A stretch of 64,000 bases of DNA. It comes from Oscillospiraceae bacterium (lineage in GTDB: Bacteria; Bacillota; Clostridia; Saccharofermentanales; Saccharofermentanaceae). The DNA lies in contig CADCLV010000004.1 of assembly GCA_902802325.1 (NCBI GenBank), forward strand, positions 152,503 to 216,502. Direction: 5' to 3'. The notes beneath the pieces are model-generated. The model saw only the letters and a list, made by a program, of their open reading frames with translations. It ran no database searches and was not told where the DNA came from. A program made the position numbers and the translations under genes. This document shows, in pieces, positions 1 through 9,305 of this stretch (position 1 is the stretch's first letter; each line of letters starts with the position of its first letter).

Positions 1-3000
1 GACCAGCTGATATGTGCCGACCTCCACTGGTACTCCGTCCATGGGGAAGGTATATTCTTCTTTTTCCTTCATCACCACTTCACGGAACTCATAGCGGACA
101 TCGCCCATCTTCTCCAGTTCGCCCCAGTTGCCTTTTCCGCCGTCTACGGAAAGGCCCTTGAACGGATCGAAGAAGACCGGTTCGCCGTCATATTCCTTGT
201 CGAGGTATTCGTTAAGTTCATAAGTATGCTCACCGGAAACATTATATTCCGTCACAGAAAAACTCGTGGAGGCAACTATGGTCTTTACATCATGGTCCAC
301 ATAAAGGAACTGAAGGCTGTACTCACCCGGCTGGGTAGGACCGTAGATAAACCAGCGCGTTCCACCGATCACATCACTGTCTCCGGCAGAAAGCACATCC
401 AGGTCACCTGTCGGATGGACCCATTCCTGACCTGTCGAAAGGTCGATCCACCTGAACTCCATATGTACCGGAGGAGTGCCGATCGTCATAGTACTCTCGC
501 CCTCCGCATAATAGAAGTCTGCCCAGAGAGAGGGAATATACGGATACAGGAATGTCTCCAGCGAGATCCGGCACACATCATTTACCGTATAATCATCGAT
601 TCCGGAAGTAAGCGAGAAGGAAAGATCCTTCCACACCGGGGTTGCGATCTTATTGGAGGTGATCGTAATTTCCTGTCCCTCATAGTATGCCGCGTTGTTG
701 ATCACCCAGTGGTCCAGCATCTTTCCTTTCGGCGGCTGAAGTCCGCACTGCGGAAGCGTCACTTTTCCGCCTTTTCCGGCATATACCGGTTTCATCGCTT
801 TTTTGCCACGATCCAGACCCTGGATCCAGTAACCCATGGAACCGCCGTTATAGTCATATGGCCTTTCATTATCAAAATTGATAGCAGGACCCAGAAGTGT
901 TACGAAGCACACATCCGATTCAATGACGCTGTCTTCGTCTTCTGTGAGCCATGCACGGAGCCGGTAATAATGCAGGCCCCATGTGCTTGCATCTCCGTTA
1001 TTGATAAATGTATAACCGGTGTCTGTCGGGCTCAGATATTGGGAATGGGTCTGCCCATCCTCATCTTCCCATATCATTTCCAGTTTGCAAGGAACAGCAT
1101 TCAGTCCCCACATCATGGTATCGCTCTCCCCTTGCTTGATATCCTGTGTGTTGTGATACCAAACCTTCAGGGCATCCTCATAATAGAAATACGGCTGCAT
1201 GGAGAACTGGAACTCCTCTACGGAGAACAGATCGCTGTATACCACGTCATTCTCTCCGTATCCGAAGTAAGCATAAAGATCATAGTTTCCATACGGAAGC
1301 GTATAAGTTCCCATGGAAGACGGATTCGGGAACTCGATGATTTCGAGGGTACCATCTTCCAGATACTTACGAGCACCTATACTCAGCGGCTCAAAATTCA
1401 GTTTCCATGTAACATCTCCACTATAACCCGAATGCGGCAGCGTTACCTCTCCATTCACCTCTGTAAATTTCTCATATCGTCCGATCGTAAAAGGCTTACT
1501 GTCTACGTAAACCGTTGATTTTGATCCATAGGCAGTATTGAAGCATAAGTTTTCCCGGATAAAGTAAACGCCCGGCGACACAGTGTAGTAAACCCCATCA
1601 TGCTCTTCCAACGGAAAATCCTTTTTATATACGCCACTGGCATCTCTTTTCCACAGTTCATAACTATCCCATTCCGTATGTTCAAAATTGATTTCCCAGT
1701 CAACCACACAATACGGAAACAGAGAAAGACCGCCTTCATGTTTTTCCAGCACACCGTCCTGTGGCTGCTTGGTAAACTGCAGATGTTCACTCACCGCAAA
1801 CCCTGTGGCAACATACATATCATCAGTGAAATAAGCGCGAAGCTCAAATCCACCTGTTTCATGATCCAGATAGAAGAAATCATTCACCTTCTTGATATTC
1901 TTCACCTCAGCATGGTGGCCGGCCACACTATAAGGGGATTCTTCATATTTATAAAGTACGATTCGGCACGGATGGAAATTCAGTTCCCAATCCACATAGA
2001 ATGTGTTGTATTCGTTGACCATACCGGATACCGGGGTTTTCGTGAAGTGTATATCAAGATATGTCTCTACGAATACATCAGACGCTACAAATCCCACTTC
2101 CGAATAGTAGGCACGGAGATAGTACTCTTTCGCTCTTTCAGGCACAAAGTCCGTTATCGTCTTTTTCGTCTTATCGACATCCGTAATCGTTCGTTCGGTC
2201 ACCCATTTTTTATTCTCAACGTATCCGATTTCCACCCGCTCCGGATTAAAATTGGTTTTCCAGCTTAAGCTATAGTGGAGTTTTCCAAATCCGGTAGAAG
2301 AATTTGTTTCGGAGGTATAGTAACTGCCTTCTGGCTGCATTTCAAATCCCAGATCACCCTGCGAAACATTGAAGGCTTTCTCCAACGTGCAGTATTCTGA
2401 AAACTTCGCCCGGATCACATAACGGCCCGGCATATAAATCGGATAGTTTGTTTCCCATACGTACGGATACCCGACGATTCGATCTTCTGTCTCATAGTAT
2501 ACTTCGATCCGAAGCGGTGTCTGTGTAAACTCGAATGGAACAAGATAGTGCACCGCATTGTGGTTGTCTGTATACTGTAAGGAACCATCTACCGGCTCCG
2601 TAGTAAAATCAAAACCCGAGTTATCCGCATGAAAGTAGTCGGAAATGATGTATTTACCATCACAGTAATATGCCACGATAGCATAATCAACATAAGGTTC
2701 TGGAAGAAAACCGTCATATTCGAAATTTCCGGAAGACATACTTTTAAAAGACTTATCCGTTGTCCAGCTATATTCACCGTGGTTATACTTCACATCGTGA
2801 ACGATCATCAGCTTTGTGGGAGTAAACGGAGTCTTGCAGGAGATTTTAAACTTCGTACTGAAATCATACGGATTATCTTCTGAATGACCGGACTCGGTAT
2901 AGTAGCTTCCGCTCTGCGGCTGCTCGCTGAAACTGAAATACGAAGAATAGGCACTTCCTAAGGAGATCGTATTTGAAACTATACTGGCATTCTTCCACGT

Positions 3001-3390
3001 ACCATCATACTGCTGTTCGGGATAGTAGGTCTTTACACGAATAATTTCGCCATAATACCTGATATCGACCGGGCAACTTTGTTCCTTTGAATATACAGCA
3101 GCTTCAACGTGCTTAATCGAAACATACTCTTCCGCACCATAGTCATAATGCTCAATATCGTATGACGTCTGATTAAAGTCTGTTTCCCAGCTAATCGTAA
3201 ATTCGTTCTTACTTGAATCGAACACATCGTGAGGCTGTACGATAAAAGTATGCGAATCCGCCAGAACATTCTGTGCGAATCTGGCTCCTAGAAGAAGATT
3301 CGTGTTTAAGGCAACGATCAGAAGGACCGCGACCGCCCGCCACCATGTCTTCCTACGCATTTTCCCTGTAAAACAACTCGAATTACCCAT
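1..3390 (-). CDS. Large secreted multi-repeat surface protein, 5' part (runs off window)
   Basis: About 1130 residues are visible; the gene continues past the left edge. The ATG at 3390 follows a good GAGGTG ribosome site. The N-terminus is basic and then hydrophobic (AVAVLLIVALNTNLLLGA), ending near ADS, so a signal peptide of roughly 45 residues is likely. The body is a run of divergent repeats of about 110-130 residues. Each has a phrase like FTKQPxDG or FxxQPxxGSYYT, then WxxNFxPxRVEI, then YxLRAYFSE. Around residues 870-920 is a stretch resembling an InlB-B/Listeria-Bacteroides repeat (GKGGKVTLPQCG ... GKMLDHWVINN). Near the left edge is a YDG/MBG-like stretch (DKEYDGEPVFF). Any C-terminal anchor lies outside the window. 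Adhesion or cell-surface structure is an inference from architecture; no enzyme motif was seen. Confidence 0.8.
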   Translation of the reverse strand, partial: MGNSSCFTGKMRRKTWWRAVAVLLIVALNTNLLLGARFAQNVLADSHTFIVQPHDVFDSSKNEFTISWETDFNQTSYDIEHYDYGAEEYVSIKHVEAAVYSKEQSCPVDIRYYGEIIRVKTYYPEQQYDGTWKNASIVSNTISLGSAYSSYFSFSEQPQSGSYYTESGHSEDNPYDFSTKFKISCKTPFTPTKLMIVHDVKYNHGEYSWTTDKSFKSMSSGNFEYDGFLPEPYVDYAIVAYYCDGKYIISDYFHADNSGFDFTTEPVDGSLQYTDNHNAVHYLVPFEFTQTPLRIEVYYETEDRIVGYPYVWETNYPIYMPGRYVIRAKFSEYCTLEKAFNVSQGDLGFEMQPEGSYYTSETNSSTGFGKLHYSLSWKTNFNPERVEIGYVENKKWVTERTITDVDKTKKTITDFVPERAKEYYLRAYYSEVGFVASDVFVETYLDIHFTKTPVSGMVNEYNTFYVDWELNFHPCRIVLYKYEESPYSVAGHHAEVKNIKKVNDFFYLDHETGGFELRAYFTDDMYVATGFAVSEHLQFTKQPQDGVLEKHEGGLSLFPYCVVDWEINFEHTEWDSYELWKRDASGVYKKDFPLEEHDGVYYTVSPGVYFIRENLCFNTAYGSKSTVYVDSKPFTIGRYEKFTEVNGEVTLPHSGYSGDVTWKLNFEPLSIGARKYLEDGTLEIIEFPNPSSMGTYTLPYGNYDLYAYFGYGENDVVYSDLFSVEEFQFSMQPYFYYEDALKVWYHNTQDIKQGESDTMMWGLNAVPCKLEMIWEDEDGQTHSQYLSPTDTGYTFINNGDASTWGLHYYRLRAWLTEDEDSVIESDVCFVTLLGPAINFDNERPYDYNGGSMGYWIQGLDRGKKAMKPVYAGKGGKVTLPQCGLQPPKGKMLDHWVINNAAYYEGQEITITSNKIATPVWKDLSFSLTSGIDDYTVNDVCRISLETFLYPYIPSLWADFYYAEGESTMTIGTPPVHMEFRWIDLSTGQEWVHPTGDLDVLSAGDSDVIGGTRWFIYGPTQPGEYSLQFLYVDHDVKTIVASTSFSVTEYNVSGEHTYELNEYLDKEYDGEPVFFDPFKGLSVDGGKGNWGELEKMGDVRYEFREVVMKEKEEYTFPMDGVPVEVGTYQLV

Positions 3391-3452
3391 AAATGCACCT
3401 CTTTTTTTCCAATGCTTCCCATATTCCATTTTTAGTTAGGATTATCAAACTT

Positions 3453-3481
3453 ATTTTATAATGGATCCCCCTTTTTTTCAA
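3453..3481 (-). promoter_or_regulatory. Sigma-A-type promoter of the surface protein gene
   Basis: On the minus strand TTGAAA (3476-3481) and TAAAAT (3453-3458) are separated by 17 bp, about 60 bp before the ATG at 3390. Predicted from sequence only. Confidence 0.5.
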
Positions 3482-3517
3482 CCAAGCGGGAAGCCGGAAA
3501 GTGCATTTACCGTGGAT

Positions 3518-3547
3518 AAAAAAAGGAACTGCCTTTAAGACAGTTCC
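3518..3547 (-). terminator. Rho-independent terminator of tRNA-Arg
   Basis: GGAACTG (3525-3531) pairs with CAGTTCC (3541-3547). On the minus strand the stem is followed by seven T (complement of 3518-3524). It lies a few bases past the tRNA 3' end. Confidence 0.8.
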
Positions 3548-3553
3548 TTATTC

Positions 3554-3630
3554 TGGCGCGCCCGGCAGAGATCGAATCCACAACCTTCTGATCCGTAGTC
3601 AGACACTCTATCCAGTTGAGCTACGGGCGC
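3554..3630 (-). tRNA. tRNA-Arg (anticodon ACG)
   Basis: The minus strand folds into a full cloverleaf. The acceptor stem is GCGCCCG/CGGGCGC, and the D arm is GCTC...GAGT. The anticodon stem TCTGA/TCAGA encloses the loop CTACGGA, giving anticodon ACG. The T arm carries TTCGATC. The 3' CCA is encoded at 3554-3556. A34 in ACG must become inosine to read CGC and CGA; the tRNA adenosine deaminase needed for this is encoded at 42524-43030. Confidence 0.95.
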
Positions 3631-3687
3631 ATTTGCTTGTTGCCGCTTGCACAGCATGATGTATTTTAGTCCCACGATTGGAAATTG

Positions 3688-4617
3688 TCAATGGTCTTTC
3701 GAAGGATTCTCCAATTTTTTCTTATCCAGCGGGATCGAAATGGTGATCTTAAACAGTCCTTCGTCTACGCACGCCGAGATTTCACCATGCATTCTGTCCA
3801 CCAGGCCCTTGGCGATGGAAAGTCCCAGACCTGTGGAAGTCGAGGTTCTGGCCCGGTCTCCTTTATAGAATCTTGTAAAGATCTTATCCACATCGATGAT
3901 CTCTTCTTCTTTTTTATCGTTATAGCAGAGGAAAAGAAGCGAATCTTCTCTTTTCTGAAGTTTCAGGCCCAGCCTGTTCTTACCGTGCTCCAGTGCATTT
4001 TTGACCAGATTCTGGACGACACGGCGAAGCGCCACTTCGTTACCGATGATCGGCAGCTCATCTTCACAGAATTCCACCTCCGGCTGAAGTCCGCGCTCCT
4101 CGAAGTCTTCATAGAAGGCCAGTACGGTCTCGCAAATGCACTGTCGGGCGTCCATCGGCATACAGGCCAGTTCGTAGTGCTGATCCTGCATCTTGGTATA
4201 GGTAAAGAGTTCTTCCAGAAGTTCCTTCAGGCTGGAAATACGGTTCTGGATGATCTTCAGGTAATGCTCCTGTTCCTCCTTGGAATCGGACATGACCAGA
4301 AGCTGGACATAGCCGTCCAAAGATGTCAGCGGAGTTCTTATATCGTGAGACAGGTTGGCGATGGCCTCTTTCAGGTTATTCTCATTTCTTTCGATCTGAA
4401 TGCTGTCCTGCTGGTAACGGTTACAGATATCGTTGACACGCATTACAAGCTCATTGATCTCACCGTAAGGCACTTCAGAAGTCAGCCGCTGGTTCGAGGA
4501 ATGCTTCTGCATCACCTGAAGCTGCCGGCAATTCTTCCGGATCTGGTTACGGTACTGGATCATGGCGATCAATAGCGCTAAAGCAATGACCGTTGCTACA
4601 ATGGCCCAGATAATCAT
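3688..4617 (-). CDS. Sensor histidine kinase of an ABC-linked two-component system
   Basis: 309 residues. One N-terminal membrane segment (residues 1-20) is followed directly by a short linker and the kinase core, with no extracellular sensor domain. The H-box is LSHDIRTPLT with the phospho-acceptor at about His91. The N-box is NLVKNALEHG, the DxF/G-type lid includes IFTRFYKGDRA, and the G2 box is STGLGLSIAKG. The gene starts 3 bp after the upstream ABC ATPase. The lack of a sensor domain fits kinases that read the state of a partner ABC transporter; that link is inferred from context. The partner regulator is very likely the OmpR-type protein at 9306-9986, at the other end of the cluster. 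Confidence 0.9.
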   Translation of the reverse strand: MIIWAIVATVIALALLIAMIQYRNQIRKNCRQLQVMQKHSSNQRLTSEVPYGEINELVMRVNDICNRYQQDSIQIERNENNLKEAIANLSHDIRTPLTSLDGYVQLLVMSDSKEEQEHYLKIIQNRISSLKELLEELFTYTKMQDQHYELACMPMDARQCICETVLAFYEDFEERGLQPEVEFCEDELPIIGNEVALRRVVQNLVKNALEHGKNRLGLKLQKREDSLLFLCYNDKKEEEIIDVDKIFTRFYKGDRARTSTSTGLGLSIAKGLVDRMHGEISACVDEGLFKITISIPLDKKKLENPSKDH

Positions 4618-4620
4618 CTC

Positions 4621-5556
4621 TTACTTCGCCCCCTGGTTTTTCCCGGTATTTCGTTCCGAAGTCAGAGACAGATAATAATCTTCCAGCGCCTCATTTTTCA
4701 CTTCGATACCCAGTGTCTTTATGTTGTTTTTTGCAAGTTCCAGAACGATATCGCCGCTTCCGTCCAGTCTCTCATAGATCTGGATCAAGCTTCCATCCAT
4801 GATCTTAAATTCCGTAATGCCCATTTTTTCAATGACCATACATGCCTTTACCGGATCCGAGGTGCGAAGCTCGATCCTTTCCCGGCACCGCCGCAAAAGC
4901 TCCTGATGGCTGAATGTATCGATCATATGTCCATGATCGAGGATACCGTAGCGGTTTGCAAGCTTACTCATCTCTTCCAGGATATGGGAGGAGATAATAA
5001 CGCTGATATTTCTTTCTTTACTTAACCGGCCGATCAGGTCACGGATCTCAACGATACCCTGCGGGTCGATTCCGTTAATGGGTTCATCTAAAAGGAGAAG
5101 GTCCGGATGACCGACAAGCGACATGGCGATACCCAGACGCTGCTTCATACCCATGGAGTACTTCTTTACCGGACGCTTGTCTTTTATGGAAAGACCCACA
5201 TCTTCCAGAAGCTCCCGGACATAGGCCGAGTCATTCATTCCCAGCGTCAGTTCCTTAAGCTTCATATTCTCCCAGGCATTCATATTGGGGTAAAGTCCCG
5301 GAGTTTCCAATAAAATTCCGATTCTGTCCCGAAGCGTTTTACTCTTTTCCGGGGACTCCCCGAAAATGGTGAAACTTCCCTCTGTGGGACGTGCCAGGCC
5401 CGCCAGGATCTTTAACAGTGTCGTTTTTCCGGCGCCGTTTCTGCCGATCAAGCCATAGATCTCGCCTCTCTGAAGACGAAGATCCACATGATCCAGTGCC
5501 ATCACCGAACCGTATTTTTTCGATATGCCATTTGTTTCCAGAATATATTCTTCCAC
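4621..5556 (-). CDS. ABC transporter ATP-binding protein (third of three)
   Basis: 311 residues from a GTG start at 5556, chosen because AAGGAGA (5564-5570) lies 7 bases upstream; an in-frame ATG at 5592 would place this site inside the gene. Walker A is GRNGAGKTT, the signature is YSMGMKQRLGIAMSL, and Walker B is LLLLDEPINGIDPQG, followed by the switch histidine in IISSHILEEM. This is the drug/peptide-export ATPase type (BcrA/CcmA-like). It is related to the two other ATPases in the cluster (6500-7414 and 8382-9293) but has no permease of its own next to it. It may share a permease or form an alternative ATPase pair. It is cotranscribed with the kinase downstream and has its own likely promoter. 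Confidence 0.9.
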   Translation of the reverse strand: MEEYILETNGISKKYGSVMALDHVDLRLQRGEIYGLIGRNGAGKTTLLKILAGLARPTEGSFTIFGESPEKSKTLRDRIGILLETPGLYPNMNAWENMKLKELTLGMNDSAYVRELLEDVGLSIKDKRPVKKYSMGMKQRLGIAMSLVGHPDLLLLDEPINGIDPQGIVEIRDLIGRLSKERNISVIISSHILEEMSKLANRYGILDHGHMIDTFSHQELLRRCRERIELRTSDPVKACMVIEKMGITEFKIMDGSLIQIYERLDGSGDIVLELAKNNIKTLGIEVKNEALEDYYLSLTSERNTGKNQGAK

Positions 5557-5601
5557 AAAAATGTCTCCTTCTGCCAGTGGAGAGCCTTCCACAGTATTCT
5601 T

Positions 5602-5629
5602 ATTATATCATGAGAATAATCCGGCTCAA
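5602..5629 (-). promoter_or_regulatory. Internal promoter for the third ATPase and the kinase
   Basis: On the minus strand TTGAGC (5624-5629) and a perfect TATAAT (5602-5607) are spaced by 16 bp, about 45 bp before the GTG at 5556. It lies just after a terminator-like hairpin, so the ATPase-kinase pair can be transcribed separately from the upstream ABC genes. Confidence 0.55.
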
Positions 5630-5671
5630 AAAGAAAATAGAATCTGCCCTGGGGTAAGGACAGGTTCTATT
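5625..5671 (-). terminator. Terminator-like hairpin inside the ABC cluster
   Basis: On the minus strand AATAGAAcCTGTCC and GGGCAGaTTCTATT pair across a short loop (5636-5671), followed by a T-rich stretch TTCTTTTTGAG. It follows the second permease (stop at 5713) and precedes the internal promoter. It may end or dampen transcription from upstream. Confidence 0.55.
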
Positions 5672-5712
5672 TCCATGTTAAGAGGGTATTATGTTAGAAA
5701 GGTCATGCAACA

Positions 5713-6507
5713 TTATTTCACATCTCTCTTCTGGGTAAGAAGCATGCTGCCTCCTACCGAGAATACCAGATAACCAACGCATACAGCTGCCAGGATCAGA
5801 CAGGCGGTCATGCCGGAGTCCATATTGAAGTTCAGGAACTTGGCATCGAGGAAAAGGTCTGTCGGAAGAAGCTTCGGGCTGCCTGCCACCTTCTTGACCA
5901 GAAGGTCCAGAAGCTGCTCGATCATGTACAGTATACCTGTGCAGATCACCAGGGACGGAACGACGCCGCCTGCGGCACTTCTGAAAGCTGTGGTGAAGAA
6001 GAAGAATACACCGGCAAGAGCTACGGTTCCAAGATATGTCAGGCCCAGTGTCTTAACAAATGCTGTGGCGCTTCCGAAGGTGAATGCATTGACAAACAGT
6101 GCGCTGCAGCCGATACCAATGATACCGGTGATCGCCATCAGGGCGGTAACACCGATCACTGCTGCGATGAAGCGGGACAGCGGGTGCAGCCATCTGTGCT
6201 TGGTAATGCCGATGATGTTCTTATCAAATCCGCACTTCTGCTCTGCATTTGCGAAAAGAACTACGAATACTGCAACAATGATCAGGAAGTTGCTGGAGCG
6301 GAGGAAATTCGAAACCAGTGTCGATGCGGTAACAGAATCAAATCCCATTTCGCTAGCCATGCTGCCCATGATGTTAAACGGATCATCCGCGATCAGCTTC
6401 AGGATACCAAACTGCATAAGGCCGAACAAAGCAGATACAATCGCCAGTACCTTTGTTGATGTCGCATTCATCATGCGATACAAGTTCATTTTGATCAGAT
6501 TAATCAT
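5713..6507 (-). CDS. ABC-2 type permease subunit
   Basis: 264 residues with about six hydrophobic segments and no catalytic motif. The first segment follows MINLIKMNLYRMMNATSTKVL, and the last ends near residue 255 before the basic tail TQKRDVK. The start overlaps the end of its ATPase (6500-7414) by 8 bp, a sign of translational coupling, so the two form one exporter. The sister permease at 7523-8389 has the same overall plan and the same tail (AKKRDVKI), which suggests duplication of an ATPase-permease pair. The substrate is unknown; envelope-active peptides are the usual cargo of such modules. Confidence 0.85.
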   Translation of the reverse strand: MINLIKMNLYRMMNATSTKVLAIVSALFGLMQFGILKLIADDPFNIMGSMASEMGFDSVTASTLVSNFLRSSNFLIIVAVFVVLFANAEQKCGFDKNIIGITKHRWLHPLSRFIAAVIGVTALMAITGIIGIGCSALFVNAFTFGSATAFVKTLGLTYLGTVALAGVFFFFTTAFRSAAGGVVPSLVICTGILYMIEQLLDLLVKKVAGSPKLLPTDLFLDAKFLNFNMDSGMTACLILAAVCVGYLVFSVGGSMLLTQKRDVK

Positions 6508-7414
6508 TGCTCTGTCCTCCTGTCAGCTGGAAGTAATAGTCTTCAAGTGCATCGCTCTTCAGTGCGATCTCATTGGTCATAATATTTTCTTTGGCAAGTG
6601 CCACGGTGATCTGGCCGCCTTCGTTTAATCTCTCATAGATGTTGATGGTGTCATCTTTTACTTCGATCTTGGAGAAGCCCATGGAATTGAGTACTTCGAG
6701 AGTCTTGGTGATATCGTTGGTCTTCAGTTCCAGTCTCTCACTGCAGCGGGCGAACAGTTCTTCTTTGCTGGCTTCTTCCAGAAGTTTTCCTTCGTGGATG
6801 ATGCCGTAGCGGGTCGCTACCTTGCTGAGCTCATCGAGAATATGGCTGGAGATCAGGATCGTAATACCACGGTCATTGCAGAGGTGATGCAGGATCTGGC
6901 GCATTTCCGCGATACCCTGCGGGTCCAGGCCGTTGATCGGCTCATCGAGGATCAGAAGTTCCGGCTGATTCACCAGTGCCATCGCGATACCCAGTCTCTG
7001 CTTCATGCCGAGGGAGAACTGCTTAGCTTTCTTCTTGCCGGTATTTTCCAATCCGACTTCCTTAAGAAGTCCCTGAAGATAAGATTCATCTTTGATACCC
7101 AGGGCGATCGCCTTTGTCTTTAAGTTCTGCATCGCTGTCATGTTCGGATACAGACCCGGAGCTTCGATCAGGATACCGACTTTCGGCATCATCTTTTCGG
7201 TCTTCTCCCCGTTCTTTCCGGTGATTTCAAAAGAACCGGATGTGGGGTGGGTCAGACCGCCGATCATTTTCATAAGAGTGGTTTTACCGGCACCGTTTCT
7301 GCCGATCAATCCGTAAATGTCACCGCGCTGTACATGGATCGATACTTCATTAGAAGCTTTATAAGATCCGAACTTCTTGGTAAGCGCATTCGTGGTTAAA
7401 ATGTAATCCATCAT
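6500..7414 (-). CDS. ABC transporter ATP-binding protein (second of three)
   Basis: 304 residues. Walker A is GRNGAGKTT near residue 40, the signature is FSLGMKQRLGIAMAL, Walker B is LLILDEPINGLDPQG, and the H-loop is ILISSHILDEL. A strong AGGAGG site precedes two adjacent ATG codons; either may be used. It overlaps its permease by 8 bp. Like its paralogues it ends with a roughly 80-residue tail closing in ALEDYYFQLTGG, a tail shared by all three ATPases (ALEDYYLSLT, SLEEFYFQLTGG). The C-terminal tail probably sets partner specificity. The 108 bp upstream (7415-7522) hold no clear gene or terminator. Confidence 0.9.
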   Translation of the reverse strand: MMDYILTTNALTKKFGSYKASNEVSIHVQRGDIYGLIGRNGAGKTTLMKMIGGLTHPTSGSFEITGKNGEKTEKMMPKVGILIEAPGLYPNMTAMQNLKTKAIALGIKDESYLQGLLKEVGLENTGKKKAKQFSLGMKQRLGIAMALVNQPELLILDEPINGLDPQGIAEMRQILHHLCNDRGITILISSHILDELSKVATRYGIIHEGKLLEEASKEELFARCSERLELKTNDITKTLEVLNSMGFSKIEVKDDTINIYERLNEGGQITVALAKENIMTNEIALKSDALEDYYFQLTGGQSND

Positions 7415-7522
7415 TGCTTCCTCCTTTGTGTTTACAAGTTCATTCTAACGATGAATTCCTAAACAATCGCCAAGAGGAGTTTTATAAATGGATAAGAAAT
7501 TATAAAGAAAAGATAAAGTGAC

Positions 7523-8389
7523 TCAAATCTTTACATCCCGCTTTTTAGCCAGAAGAACTGCCAAACCCAGTCCTATCAGGGCATACGCCGCCGATACGAT
7601 TACGGTACGGGCAATATCTGACTGTTCCATAGCCGGAGAGAAAGAAATAAATACATTATCTATACAGTAATCAGAAATACGGAAAAACTTTCTGGCTCCT
7701 TCTTCGGCAAGACCGGTAAAGGCCATGATCGTTTCTTTGCCGGTCGCACCGGAAAGCTTAGCGATGATCACATCGATCAAACGCTCGATACTCTGAAGGA
7801 TACCGCTGGCGATCACAAGACCGATGACCATACCGCCTGCAGAACTCTTAAAGAGGGAGGTGATCAGGAAGACCATCGTCATCATGGCGATACATCCGAT
7901 ATATACGACGACGAATTCGATCAGATACAGATCCCAGTTTCCGGATTCATAAGAAGTACGGTAGCAAAGGATCGCCAGGCCCAAGGAGACGATAGAGGTG
8001 ACCAGATAAACGAGCGTAACCGAAGACATTACCGCACACCACTTGGCCAAAACCAGCTTTCCCTTATCTTCGAACATGCCGTAAATGTTCTTCACAAATC
8101 CTTTCGTGATATCACTGTTGGTCATCAGTACCGTAAAGATCGTAAGAAGGATCAAAAGCGCGCTGTTGCCCTGAATAAAGAACTGATGCACCAGATCCGG
8201 TGTCAGGGAGACATCGGAACCATTGCTCTGGATATAAAGCCCGCCTGCCTGAATATTCAGCGGATCTTCAAATACAATGTATCCCAGACCCAGATGAAGG
8301 AATGTGAAAACAACAAGTAAAATACCCAGGACCAAAGTCGACTTGGACTTAAGGGTACGATATATATGCATGCGGAAAAGATTATACAT
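7523..8389 (-). CDS. ABC-2 type permease subunit
   Basis: 288 residues, about six transmembrane segments. The N-terminus MYNLFRMHIYRTLKSKSTLV matches the style of the permease at 5713-6507. A long loop between segments 1 and 2 (about residues 40-70) faces outside and is rich in polar residues. The start overlaps the upstream ATPase by 8 bp. Together they form the first exporter pair of the cluster. The function is inferred to be export of, or protection from, envelope-active compounds because of the linked sensor kinase and regulator; no substrate can be read from the sequence. Confidence 0.85.
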   Translation of the reverse strand: MYNLFRMHIYRTLKSKSTLVLGILLVVFTFLHLGLGYIVFEDPLNIQAGGLYIQSNGSDVSLTPDLVHQFFIQGNSALLILLTIFTVLMTNSDITKGFVKNIYGMFEDKGKLVLAKWCAVMSSVTLVYLVTSIVSLGLAILCYRTSYESGNWDLYLIEFVVVYIGCIAMMTMVFLITSLFKSSAGGMVIGLVIASGILQSIERLIDVIIAKLSGATGKETIMAFTGLAEEGARKFFRISDYCIDNVFISFSPAMEQSDIARTVIVSAAYALIGLGLAVLLAKKRDVKI

Positions 8390-9293
8390 GGGGATTTCCT
8401 CCTGTCAGCTGGAAGTAGAATTCTTCAAGAGACTGTCCTTCCGAACGGATCTCCAGAGTCTGGATATCCGATTTGGCCAGCACCATGGAGATCTGCCCAC
8501 CCTGATCCACTCTCTCACGGATCTCAAAGTGATCACCGTCAAAGGAATAGTCCGAAATACCCATCTCAGAAAGGACTTTCTTCGTCTTTTCCGGGTCGTT
8601 GGTACGAAGGAAAATATGCGGCTTGCACTGCGCCATAAGCTGCTCGTTTGTAGCTTCCGCCAAAAGTTTTCCATTATGGATAATTCCATAGCGGTTCGCA
8701 ACTTTACTCAATTCATCCAGAATATGGCTGGAAATGAGGATCGAAATATGACGCTCGGTGCAAAGGCGGTGAAGAAGATTACGGACTTCCGCAATACCCT
8801 GCGGATCCAATCCGTTGATCGGCTCATCCAAAAGAAGAAGCTCAGGTGAATTTACCATAGCCAGACCGATTCCCAGTCTCTGCTTCATACCTAAAGAAAA
8901 ATTCTTCACGGGTTTATTTCCGACAGCACCCAGACCGACAAAGTCCAGAAGATCACGGATATATTTATCATCATTCACACCGTAGGCAATGCCCTTGGCC
9001 TTCATGTTATGAAATGCGCTCAGGTTCGCATAAAGGCCCGGATCTTCGATCAGAACGCCCACCTTCTTGCGCATCTGTGCTTCCGTCTCGCCATTGGCGC
9101 CGGAAAGGGTAAAAGATCCGCTGGTAGGAAAAGCCAGACCTGCGACCATCTTAAGAAGAGTCGTCTTGCCGGCGCCGTTTCTGCCGATGAGACCATAGAT
9201 CTCTCCCCGTTCCACATGGATCGAAACATTGTCGACAGCCAGTTTTTGCTTATATTTCTTCGTGATCTTGTCTGTTGTCAGAATAAAACTCAT
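8382..9293 (-). CDS. ABC transporter ATP-binding protein (first of three)
   Basis: 303 residues. Walker A is GRNGAGKTT, the signature is FSLGMKQRLGIGLAM, Walker B is LLLLDEPINGLDPQG, and the H-loop is ILISSHILDEL. It starts 12 bp after the response regulator gene and overlaps the permease start by 8 bp, so regulator, ATPase and permease form the head of one operon. It is closest in style to the ATPase at 6500-7414, consistent with tandem duplication. Confidence 0.9.
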   Translation of the reverse strand: MSFILTTDKITKKYKQKLAVDNVSIHVERGEIYGLIGRNGAGKTTLLKMVAGLAFPTSGSFTLSGANGETEAQMRKKVGVLIEDPGLYANLSAFHNMKAKGIAYGVNDDKYIRDLLDFVGLGAVGNKPVKNFSLGMKQRLGIGLAMVNSPELLLLDEPINGLDPQGIAEVRNLLHRLCTERHISILISSHILDELSKVANRYGIIHNGKLLAEATNEQLMAQCKPHIFLRTNDPEKTKKVLSEMGISDYSFDGDHFEIRERVDQGGQISMVLAKSDIQTLEIRSEGQSLEEFYFQLTGGNPHV

Positions 9294-9305
9294 ATATAAA
9301 GCTCC

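Noticed and set aside
226..1518. Long plus-strand open frame opposite the surface protein gene
   Set aside because: It is antisense to a well-formed minus-strand coding region with signal peptide and repeats, has no ribosome site, and its translation is low-complexity in charge with no domain.
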